Source of the DNA: Guillardia theta CCMP2712
Lineage: Eukaryota; Cryptophyceae; Pyrenomonadales; Geminigeraceae
Direction of reading: 5' to 3'
DNA length: 27,037 nucleotides
Assembly (NCBI RefSeq): GCF_000315625.1
Contig: NW_005434558.1
Coordinates: 84,002-111,038, forward strand
Under the pieces are notes generated by a model. The model did no database searches. It saw only the letters and a program-made list of their open reading frames with translations, and was not told the DNA's origin. Within the stretch, counting starts at the first letter, position 1. The number at the start of each line of letters is the position of its first letter. The position numbers and the translations under genes are program-made. This document shows positions 10,343-19,686 of this stretch, piece by piece.

Positions 10343-11316
10343 CTACTCCTCCTGATCATCCCGCTGCACTCTGGGCTTTGCCATGTTCACCATAATCTTC
10401 CTTCCCTGCAGTGAGTCCGTTAGCCTGCCGTGTCTCCAGACTCTAGGACAACATACCATGAACTCTTCCTGGTCGCACTTCTCAACAGCATTCTGAGCCT
10501 GCTCAGCGTTTGCGAACCCGACTGGAGGAACACGATCAGCCGCAAGTTCACGAGCCGGCAACACAGCAGCCCTACCAAAGCCAAATCCTCGGGAGCGAAA
10601 GGGGTTCTCGCGATCCATGACCACCTTGGCGAACTTGACCTGCAACTGGCGCATCAACATGGAAGGAGGCAGGCGGAGGTTGTTACGTCTCCGAATTCCC
10701 CGAAAAAGTTCTTCAGGTCCTCGTTGGAGACCTGAGCATGCCGAAGTCAGCGCTTGCCTCTCCAGATGAATCCCCCAACTCCTCCACGCACCTTCCAGTT
10801 AAGGTTTCCAACATAAATCTGAAATTCCTTTGGCAACAGACCAGTGCGGCCCGAATAGTTGTTCGATGCAGGCCTCGATCCTTCTTGCCCCGCAGAGGAG
10901 TTGTCCGGGTTCTCAGTTTGCATAGAGAACATGCGAGCCTGCGAAAAGTAGGATCAAGACGTGCGAGCCTGCGAGAAGTAGGAACAAGATCTTTGCTGCA
11001 TATCATCAGTCATCCATCACAATTCGACATTATATCTGAATCAACAGCACATCTCCATACACCCAAATATTTGAGCGCTGCATCAGCGTGGTTCCAATCA
11101 TACCTGCGCGGGGAAAGAGCACGCGCGCGAGCGCACGTGAAGCGAACTCGTTTGCAAGGATGCCGGGAGAAACGACATGCGAGCAAGAGAGTGCATGGAG
11201 GAAGCTGCGGGAACTGATTTGAAGCATGAAGAAGGGGCTGAAAGAAGCGATAGCGCGTTCGTCCTTGATGTTTCGACAACAGGGCGGAAGAAGCGAAGCA
11301 CAAAGGTTGAGCGCAT
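10343..11316 (-). CDS. Single-RRM RNA-binding protein with mitochondrial-type leader
   Basis: Six minus-strand exons: 11316-11104, 10938-10792, 10731-10687, 10639-10576, 10521-10457 and 10405-10343. Introns are 165, 60, 47, 54 and 51 nt, in phase, giving 198 residues. Residues 1-71 (starting MRSTFVLRFFRPVVETSR) are rich in Arg, Ser and Ala with almost no acidic residues, as in a mitochondrial presequence; a plastid transit peptide without signal peptide is less likely. A classic RRM follows: RNP2 IYVGNLNW at about 112-119 and RNP1 SRGFGFVGF at about 152-160, ending in a basic/acidic tail. Such small RRM proteins handle organelle RNA editing, splicing or stability. The 3' splice site before exon 2 is tandemly duplicated, so two isoforms are possible. 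An internal ATG at 10932 could start a leaderless form. It is convergent with CCDC39. Confidence 0.9.
10931..10990. repeat. 30-bp tandem duplication of a 3' splice site
   Basis: Two near-identical 30-bp copies (10931-10960 and 10961-10990, about 4 differences) each contain, on the minus strand, a pyrimidine tract, CGCAG acceptor and GCTCGC exon start of RRM-gene exon 2. Using the copy ending at 10939 keeps the frame. Using the other copy (exon from 10968) adds 30 in-frame nt with a TGA after four codons. Confidence 0.88.
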
Positions 11317-13416
11317 GGCAGCGGCGGGGGAGGACAAGTAACCGGTAGTTCCTCCCTAAAAAGTGAGGGTGGGGGTATTTGGGTCTTAATCTCGCACGGG
11401 TGGAGTTTTTTCATGTTAGGGTAGTAGATTTGGGGGGGTACTAAGTACCCCACCCTCATCTATACATTCATGGGGTATAGATCCAATACCACAAAAGTGA
11501 GGGGGTTATGCAAATCCCTGACTTTATGTCAAGGGGGTGGGTGGTATGAAGGTTCGCTCTAGGGCGATAGGGTGCAAAGGACTTGCAGGAATTTATCGGG
11601 GGTACAAGGATGTGAGGGGGTATGTAGAATCAAGAGCCGCAAAGCTAAAATCAGACCTCAAGGTTGAGATTTTTATAGTTGGATTACGGTATATAATGCA
11701 GTACATCGATGCTAAAGCCAGTTTTGATAGCACAAGTTATGGAAATATTTCAATAGTAGGGTAGGGTACAACAATCGCGGTGTCCCGTAGGGGTGGACAC
11801 CCCACGTGGGTCCAAGGGAATCGTGCAGGGTGGAGGTAGTGGAGTACGGGTGTTAATCCCTACCAAAGAGGGGGTGATTCCGTATTGGCGTTGGGTCCCC
11901 TTTCTCCGCTGCACAGTAGTACCCGGGTATGACTTCACCTGCGAATAAGTACCCCTGTTACGACATGGATTAGGTACCCCTCTTCCTGGCCAATTCAACC
12001 ACCCCACCCTTCATCTGATAGAGAAGGGTCAGCAATGGCTCAAGTAAGCGTGCCCGGGTCAAACCACCCCCCATTCTGACCGGAATTGAGTGGGTGTAAA
12101 CTATGCTGGGCCCGGCTGGCCCGGCCCGCATAGCGGCCTAGTGCCCGGCGGGTAGTACAGCGGTGCCAGACTCACCGGGTGGCAGAGTCACGGAGTCACC
12201 GGGTAGTCCGGCCGCCGGGCCGGCCTTACCAAGTCACTGCTCAAGTTGCCAAGTTGGCAAGTTGATACCGACGTCGCCACGCCGGCCGTGACTCCGCTAG
12301 GTCAGTGGCAAGCCTGAGGGCCTCAGCCAGCGCCGGGATCCGATCGGACTCCGCCGATCATATCGGTGGCAGCCCATCGCCGGCCCGGGATGATCGGCCG
12401 GGCCGCGCGCCGCGCGCCGCCGGCCCTCACGGTCAACTGGCAACAGTGAAGCCTGTCACGCACTGGCCGGGCCGACTCCGAGCGTGAGCCTCGAAATGCC
12501 GCTGGGGGCCGCGGGCCGCCACTAGTAGCGGCCGCGCGGCTGGCACACTGATTCTCTAAAGCGCCGGGCTTGAACTTGAGCCCGCTGACTCCGGCCTTCG
12601 GCCCATCATCGGAACCAGGGGACTGAGGAGCAGTCACCGGGTCACCGACGGCGTGTACCGAGGCCCCTTGGCACTCAGTGAACTTGTGACTTCGGCCGCC
12701 GGGCGTAAGGCGTTCAGCGTCTAGTTCACTGACCGTACTCTGGATCAGTGGCAGTGTTCCCGGCCTGGCCCGGCGGCGCGTCAGCCCGGCTCAGCGGCTG
12801 CACTGAGCGCGGCCGGCCGCGCATGGCAACGGGCCGGCCGGCCGCCCGGGTGACTGCGCGCGGCGGCCCGGTTAGTACGCGCGGGCCGGGCCGCCGGGCC
12901 CCCGGCGGCCTGGGCTGAGGTGTTTCCTTGCTTGCAGAGAAACCCAATGGCCGCAATGGGGAGGGGAGACGGGGAGGGAGAGGAGAGGAAGGGAGGGAGT
13001 GAGCAAAGGAGAGGAAAATCTCTTGCGCAGGATACTCGAGCCAGTGCCAGAGGGGAAGGGAATGATGAACAGAGTTTTGGTTGAGTGTCAACAGCTGGAA
13101 AATGCAGAGGTAGGGGAGGTAGATGTGCTGGGTGGATGGGGTGTCGCTGGGGTGTCGCTGAGGGAGGAAGACGACGACGAAGATGGCGATGTAACCAAAG
13201 AGTCGAGAAACTAGAAAACAAGGTAGAGGGGGTAGGTTATTGGGGCGAGAGCCGAGATGAAGGGGAACGAAAGTGTTTGAGAATGGAATTGGAGCAGGTA
13301 GCGGTACTGACATGAGCAAATCAAGAATTCATCTCAGCAAAAGATAATTCCAGATATCTCAAGATGATGCTGATTGTTCCTCAATCGGCCGATAGCACAG
13401 CGGAAGCCTTTTCCCT
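11317..13416. other. 2.1 kb divergent intergenic region with G-run island and GC-rich island
   Basis: No gene was found between the RRM gene start (-) and the nuclease gene start (+). From 11350 to about 12030 the DNA is rich in GGGG and CCCC runs joined to TA (GGGGTAC/GTACCCC words), including the near-palindrome GGGGTACTAAGTACCCC at about 11436-11452. From about 12040 to 12910 base composition jumps to very high GC. From 12950 to 13320 it is purine-rich on the plus strand. Long frames in the GC island are compositional. Confidence 0.65.
12040..12910. other. GC-rich noncoding island with internal short repeats
   Basis: About 870 bp packed with CCGGGC, GGCCGGCC and GCGCGC words, sharply bounded by AT-richer DNA. 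Repeated words include AGTCACCGGGTA/GTCACCGGGTCAC (about 12190-12214 and 12633-12647) and a tandem CAAGTTG(C/G) at about 12242-12264. No convincing exon, splice site or protein motif was found. It could be a mobile-element remnant, a CpG-type promoter island or an unusual structured RNA; sequence alone does not decide. Confidence 0.7.
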
Positions 13417-14836
13417 ATGCTTATGAATCATTTTCTCAGAGTCAACAATCCTTCATAGCATTGACGAATTCATGATAGTTTGTGGAGGAGACGACGTCGA
13501 CAGTTCCCAGGGCTCTTGCCCTGCTCAGCTGGTTGTGGCGCTTCCTCCTGCTCCTGCTGGTCACTAGCGCGTCAGGACAGTTCGAGCCCTCGAGACTTCT
13601 GTTTCTCCGGACTCACACCCCACCTTCCTTTGCTGGGCCCTGGAGGGCAAGGAAGGCTCCGTTCCCTCCTTCAGGCGATCGTCTGCTCCGCAAGAAACTT
13701 TGGACTCGTCCTGCCATGTGGGAGGACGAGGATACGGAGCATGACTTCGAACCCTGCGTTCCAATGCACCTGCGAAGGTGGAAGAGGATGAGCAGGGGCG
13801 GGAAAGAGCCCCGGGGCAGCCAGCAGCAAGGCACGGAGGACGTGAAGGGAGTCGAGACGCTCAAGGTGGTCAGTTACAACGTGCTAGCGGAGTCCCTGGA
13901 GGAAATCACGACTAGCGGCCTTGACTGTCGGATTGCGTGTTGGAAGCACAGGAGTCGTCTTATCAAGGACGAGCTGAAGCGGTGGGTAGCGCGGACGAGC
14001 CCTTGACGATGCAGGATAGCTGACGACCAAGGCAACAGGTGGGATGCAGACATCGTATGCCTGCAAGAAGTAGACCACTTCGACGATTTCTTCATGAAGG
14101 TCTTGGGAAAGTGGTCAGGATCTCGGAGTTTACCGAGAGGCCTTAGTCTTACCCTTGTCTCCAGGGGGTACGAGGGGAGGTTTCTGAAGCGGACGGGGGA
14201 CAAGCGCGATGGGTGTGCGATCTTCTGGAGGTAGACGACGGCAAGGCGCTGATAGTTTCATGACGTCGTTCCTTCAGGCAGAGCAAGTTGCGCCTGAACA
14301 GAGTCCACAACCTACAGTTCAACGTCTCTCCTTACTTTGACAGGCATGCGGAGGCAGTGTGGCGCGGTGTTGTGTGCTCCGACTGAAGTTGGCCCAGGGA
14401 TAACATAGCTATCATCGTCGACCTCTCCATTATCTCGACTTCAGCCAACCTTGTACCTTCCATCCTCCTTCTGAGCTACCCATTGATGTCTCTCCCTCTC
14501 TTCCTCCCTTCAGCTCGTTGCCAACACCCATCTTCTCTTCAATCCTCGTCGCGGAGACATCAAACTGCAGCAGGCAAGATCTGAGCACTTGCCCCCTCCC
14601 TCCCTCCCTCCCTCCCTCCCTCCCTCCCTCCCTCCTCGCTGAACGCGCTTCCAGATTTCGATGATCCTTGACACCCTATGGCATTTGAGCTCGGTGACGA
14701 GGTGGATTTCTTGTCCCGAAGTGTAAAGGGTTCGAATCAGAATGAGGAAAACCAGAAGCAAAAGCCTGTTATCTTCTGTGGCGATTTCAACTCTTCCCCC
14801 TTCAGCCCTCTCTATGACTTCATCGGTGAAAGCCTT

Positions 14837-14870
<34 letters not shown>

Positions 14871-16731
14871 TCCTGCTCCTGCTCCTGCTCTTACATGAGC
14901 CGTGTCGCAGCCACTGGCTCGCTGCTACTCGACAAGAAGCAGTGTCCTACGCTCCTATCTGGGCAGGTCTGCAATCTAGATTCTCACTCCCCCTCCTCCT
15001 CATCTCTCTCATCTCCTCTCTGCTCACTGCTCATGGCAGGTGACATGGGATCACTGGCGGAAGATGAATTGTCTTCCTATCATCCCCTCGGCTCGAAACA
15101 GGAGGTAAAGCTCCCTGGTCCCTCTCGCTCCTCCCTCCTGCTCCTCTTCCCTGTTAGCTTCAACTCGGCTCTCGCCCCATCCCAGTACCTTCACCAAGAA
15201 TCGACTGTGATCTCCGACTGCTAAGTTTTACCAACAGTGGTGGAACTATCAGATCCTCTGACTTCAGTGCAAGGGTAATCCTTCATGTCGACTATTTCCC
15301 CTCAGCCTCGTCCTCCTTTTCTTCCTCCATCCCATCCACCACCACCACTTTCCTCTTCCTCTGCTCAGTCTTTCCTTGCAAGGTTCCATCCAACTCTCTA
15401 GTCTGTCGCTTCTTTGCCGAAGGAAATTGTCGACGGGCCGATTGTCATTTCCTGCACATTCGATCGCCCACCAAGTACATGCCGCAGCCCAGGAGCCGAA
15501 TAACCCACGGTGTTACTCGTTTGTTTGACCCTTTCCTCCTCTTCTCTGCTGCCTCCTCGCCTCTCCTTACCTCCCTATCAGTCTCGGTCTTCTTTTGCGT
15601 GATTTGTCCACTCCATGCTCATCCCCTTCCCTCGTCTCCTTGCTCTTACCCTCTCAGCCTCCTCCTCGTCCTCGTCATCATACTTCTCCTCTTACTTTTG
15701 CTCCCTCTTCTCCTCCTCTTACGCTTGCTCCTGAAGTCTGGCCGGACTGGTGGAGAGAGCTGCAGACATATCTCAACCACTCCCACGTCAAGACAGAGCG
15801 ACTAGACCTTGTTGTCAAGGTTTGCAGGCAGGCGTCAGCGTCAAACTGACCGGCTCGGCAGTCTCCCGACCCTAAGAAACGATTGCTGGAGCAGGAGGGA
15901 CTGCAAGAGAGGAAAGATGAGTGGGCTTTGACGGCGAGGGGTAGGGAGGAGGAGGAGCAGCAACAGGGTCCTCAAGCAAGAGAAGGAGCTGCCAAGGTAG
16001 AGCTGCCAAGGACGAGGATCGGCTGCTGAACGATGTCGCCTCCCAGGTTGTGGGAGACAAGAAGCGCGGGCCTCCACAGAGAGGTAGCGAGGAGGACGCG
16101 GAGTTCCTCCTGAAGCATCCCTTCCAAGTAAGAGGTCACTGCCATGGCAGCTCTTACATGTCATCGTGCCTCAGTTTTCAAGTGCGTACTCCTGCCTCTC
16201 CGAGGGAGCCAGAAACGTAGGTAGTGGCCATTACAAGGCTTCAAACTAAGGTCCCTGACAGAAGGTCCCCTCCGAGCCAGCCTGCACAACCTTCCATGGA
16301 GGGTCCAAGCTCACAGTCGATTACATATGGGTCACTCCAGAGATTGAGGTTTCATCCCCTAGCTGCTCCTCTTGCGCTTCCACATGCTCCCCTCTGCTCC
16401 TCTTGTCTTTGCATCCTCCTGTCTCAGCTACATACACTCTTCTCCTCCTCCTGCCTGCTGCATGCAAATTTCTTTGACTTGAAATGAAGGTTCTTGGCGT
16501 ATGGGAGATGCTTCCGGTGAGAGATGTCTATTTCTTCCTCCCCCTCCTCCTCCTCCTCACTTCCACCTAGCTGTCCATCCTAGATGCTCCGCATTCTATC
16601 CTAGACGAGAAGAGGTTCTACGGTGAGCAGACTCCCATGCACGCTATGAGCTGAGAGCTTGTCCAGGGCTGCCAAGTCATCACTGGGGCTCAGACCATAT
16701 GGCTCTAGCGTGTGTTGTGCGGTTAGGTTGA
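13417..16731 (+). CDS. CCR4/ANGEL-type EEP nuclease with secretory leader and internal CCCH finger
   Basis: A 21-exon gene encoding about 626 residues: exons 13417-13440, 13479-13981, 14039-14110, 14165-14230, 14278-14358, 14398-14452, 14514-14573, 14655-14693, 14741-14825, 14911-14966, 15040-15104, 15199-15274, 15383-15509, 15737-15819, 15862-15996, 16047-16127, 16175-16216, 16262-16348, 16490-16516, 16571-16622, 16667-16731. All phases match. Every catalytic block of the exonuclease-endonuclease-phosphatase fold is present: SYNVLAE, DIVCLQEVDHF, RTGDKRDGCAIFWR, LVANTHLLFNPRRGD, VIFCGDFNSSP, VDYIWVTPEIEV and HWGSDHMAL. CCR4/ANGEL relatives are Mg-dependent 3' exonucleases (deadenylases) or 2',3'-cyclic phosphatases. 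A hydrophobic segment (ALALLSWLWRFLLLLLVTSA) suggests a signal peptide. A CCCH finger (C402-x7-C410-x4-C415-x3-H419) lies between the GDFN and DYIW blocks. Exon 1 and the acceptors at 15198 and 14513 are the least certain. Confidence 0.9.
14574..14654 (+). other. GC-AG intron with (CCCT)n tract
   Basis: The donor reads CAG|GCAAGA, the usual non-canonical GC donor consensus, and the acceptor is TTCCAG at 14649-14654. It joins ...GDIKLQQ to ISMILDTLWHLSS in phase 0, as expected between the NTHLLFN and GDFN blocks. A (CCCT)n repeat of about 40 nt lies inside (14595-14634). Confidence 0.82.
14836..14892. repeat. (CTCCTG)n repeat in nuclease-gene intron
   Basis: About nine hexamer units fill intron 14826-14910 almost completely, leaving only the donor (GTGAAAG) and acceptor (GTCGCAG) regions. 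The same motif dominates PDCD5 intron 1. Confidence 0.9.
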
Positions 16732-16780
16732 GGAGGAGGAGCAACGGGAGGAGGCGGCAGGGTGAGCGCATGCATTCTTG

Positions 16781-19036
16781 TCATTCTTTGAAGGGGATAG
16801 GCAGCTCGTAGGGGCTGATCTTGGGCTTGAACCGAGCCTTGGTCATAGCAGAAGCTCGCATGTCCGCCTGTGGCCCCGTCAGCTGCCGCCCAGCAACTTT
16901 CTCACCTACTCACCTCCTCGTAGAAGTACTGGATCCACTCTCTGACGTTCTTGGGGTTCATGACGAGGTTCTTGGACGGAGTGATGGTCGTCGCCCCAGA
17001 CCTCAGCGAGAGGTTCGCGATGTTGCCGATGCTGGCGTCAAAGTCAGCACGAGAGCCCGAAGCATGTCTGGCACTTCTCACGTCTTGGACGACATAGGCG
17101 TCGCACCCTCGCTGGTGTCGAGAGAGCTTTGAGGCCTCACCGAGCCTTCCGTCTTGCTCTTCTTGTTGCCCTCCGCCCTTCCAATGCCCAGAGCAGATTT
17201 TGATCGCTATCAAGGACGTCAGATGACAACTTGTACGCTACAAAAACCAAACATGAAGAGGAAATACCAGGGTTTCTTTGTGTTTGATCTTCGGGAGGAT
17301 TGGTTGGGATCTTTCAATCTTTAGCTGCGATTTTGAGAAAGAGAGAGTTGACGAAGACTGTATCATCCTCGAGAGACTTCCAAATCTGATCCGACTTTTG
17401 CTTGCTGTCATGCTCTCTGTTGGCCCCACAACTAGCTTGCTCATTTCCAAGCACATGTTGTCGTCTGCACTGGCGTTGAACTTCATGCAACATGCGTCGC
17501 ACACTTTCATCTTTCTTTCGAGGAACTCCGGATCCTTCACGACAACATTATGAAAGAATCTTCGAAAGTCTGCCAAATCCTGTTTGGAATAATCATTCAA
17601 ATGGTGTGCTTGTATAACTTTGCCGTCAACAATTGCTAGCTTTGAGAGGAACTTAAATACAAGGGAGTCAGCGTTAGAAACCGGCAGAGGAGGGATCTGT
17701 TTCCATCCTGAGAGCTCTGTGACAAACTCCTTGTTTCTTGGCATTTGATAGACCAGCGATCCATTCTTTAGCTCATACGCCTTCACGTCTGAGTTCTCTT
17801 TGAACTTTATCATTTCATCCTCCTCAATCCATTTTTGTCTGTACGGGCTCAGCTTGCTATATTCATCATCTTCTGGTATCTTGACATCTTTGTCGATCGG
17901 ATGTTGGTTCTGATGGTACAGGATCATGTACCGATAGGAAGTTATTTTCATCTGCGAGATATCATGTAGTCCATTGACTTGATCGCAGTGGTGATCTATG
18001 TTGTAACCAGCACACGGGCATTTGAAGTACTCCTTCTTCAAGTTGCTCTTCTCATACTTGTGCTTGGACGCGACATGAGCAGCAATTGGGGGCGTGAGGA
18101 AGGCCTCGAGCTTGGGGGGCTCGTTGGTGTTGAAAACTTTCAGGTCGTTACACCATAAGAAGAGTAGCTTGTTCTTTCCTGTCAACTTGAAGAAGCATTC
18201 CATCGTCCATAGGGTGTAAGAGGATGGCAGCAGCTTCTTTACATGCTCGACGATGCTCTTAACATATTCTTCCAACCTTGCCTTGAGCTTGTATGACTTG
18301 ATATCAAACTCTGTTGACAAGTGCTCTTGCCCGTCAAATGTTGAGAGTCGATCATTCATAACTACACGAAGGTCTGATATCTCAGCCTTGTTTACTCTCT
18401 GTTGCATTTGTAGCTTGTGCGGAGTCCAATATGCACGTATCATGCTGTTATATGGACTGTTGGGTTTCTCAAACTTCTGTACAATGCCATTGTTCTCTTT
18501 CGGACGATTCAACAGAAAGTTCTCAAGTCCAGTATCATCGAAATATTCCACCTTGGCTACCTTGGCCCCTCTCGCTGTCTTTGTGTATGATACATAGTAA
18601 GCAACACAGTCGTGCTTGCGAGTTCCTTCACAGAACTGCCTTCGGATGACATGCGGGTCCAACTCCTTGGTGTCAGACCGCTTGATGAGCTCCCCGTCTG
18701 GATTGCTAGTGAACCACGCGCATGGCCGCTGGTACTTAAGCATGACAGTGCTGCATGACGAGTCAAGAGAGTTTGTGTCATCGCAGAATTACCTTGGGAT
18801 AAAGACCGGCGGGGGAGGATCGTTTCCTTTCTGCGTATAGAGATAGTTGTAGATGTCCTCCAGCCATATCACCTGAACCAGAGCAAGTCATGGTGATGTC
18901 TCTTCTGCTCCTTCATTCCTCGTGTCCTCCTCCTCCTCCTCCTCCTCTGATGTCAGTTGCACGGGCTGGTCCGACTGCTCCAGCCATCTCTCACCTTCTC
19001 CACGCTCTTGTCCTTGGGAACCGCTCCGCTCGCCAT
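16781..19036 (-). CDS. Unrecognised conserved-looking 644-residue protein with Cys-rich motifs
   Basis: Six minus-strand exons: 19036-18995, 18872-18793, 18750-17268, 17206-17082, 17031-16914 and 16867-16781. Introns are 122, 42, 61, 50 and 46 nt, every phase consistent. I do not recognise the family. It begins MASGAVPKDKSVEK VIWLEDIYNY and continues with YQRPCAWFTSNPDG, VEYFDDTGLENFL and a hydrophobic core FFKLTGKNKLLFLWCNDL. Two cysteine-rich sites, CPCAGYNIDHHC and CDACCMKF, could bind metal. The C-terminus is NVREWIQYFYEE then a basic stretch ending ELPIPFKE. There is no signal peptide, membrane segment or repeat. Exon 3 (1483 nt) is unusually long and visibly AT-richer than neighbouring genes. 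The splice-by-splice phase agreement and complex composition make it clearly a real gene; function is unassigned. Its stop is 49 bp from that of the convergent nuclease. Confidence 0.88.
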
Positions 19037-19686
19037 AACGGCGGGGGGACTTTGTTGGAGGGGTGGGGGTAGAGTCAGGTGGGGTGGCTTACGAACAAAA
19101 GGGGGGGTGTGTAAAGCCGGGCGCTCCAAAGCAGGGGTACATTTCCTTGTTACTACCAGTAAAATGAGGGGTAATCCGTGGTGAGGGACATGTCGGTTGG
19201 AATCTACTAGCTGGCGGGGTGATCAGCCCTAAGAAACCGGGGGCACTAGGGTAGGCCTGCACTGGTGATCGCGAGGGTGGGGTAGTTTTAGGTCCGTTGG
19301 AGTGCGACAAGCTGCGCTGAGGGAGGGAGCAGGCAAGGGAGGGGAGGAAGGAGAGGGAGGGGGAGGGAGAGGATGAAGAAGATGTTAGAGAACGAGATGG
19401 CTGTGCTTCAATTTCAGCACATGAGAAGCTGAGTAAGATATTCAAAAGAGATTGCATGTGAGAGGCAGGGAACCGTAGAGATCGACGTGAATGGTTACCA
19501 AGGATCGAGAGTTGGGAGTTTCGCCGAGCAGACTCTTTTTCATCCTTAACATGAGATTTTCTTGTTGTGTGGTAGTGAAGAAGATGAGAATGACGACTCT
19601 TAGCTTAGAATGAGTGAATGCGTCACGAGTCTTGCAAATTTGGACATCTAGGGATCGCTTAGTCAATATGACGATCTAAGGATCCT
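19037..19686. other. Spacer between TrmY-fusion 3' end and 644-residue gene start
   Basis: The 650 bp separate two minus-strand genes. The part nearest the 644-residue gene (19045-19290) carries G-run words such as GAGGGTGGGGTAG and GGGGTAC like those at 6105-6350 and 11350-12030. A purine-rich GGGAGG tract follows at 19320-19385. No exon was recognised. Confidence 0.55.

Noticed and set aside
12034-12065. Weak A-box/B-box-like words (TGGCTCAAGTAAG and GGGTCAAACC) suggesting a tRNA or SINE
   Set aside because: Spacing is too short, no acceptor or anticodon stem forms, and the B-box match is imperfect.
12726-13319. 197-residue minus-strand frame through the GC island
   Set aside because: Biased Pro/Arg/Ala composition in the GC part, a composition switch midway, and no motif or splice support.
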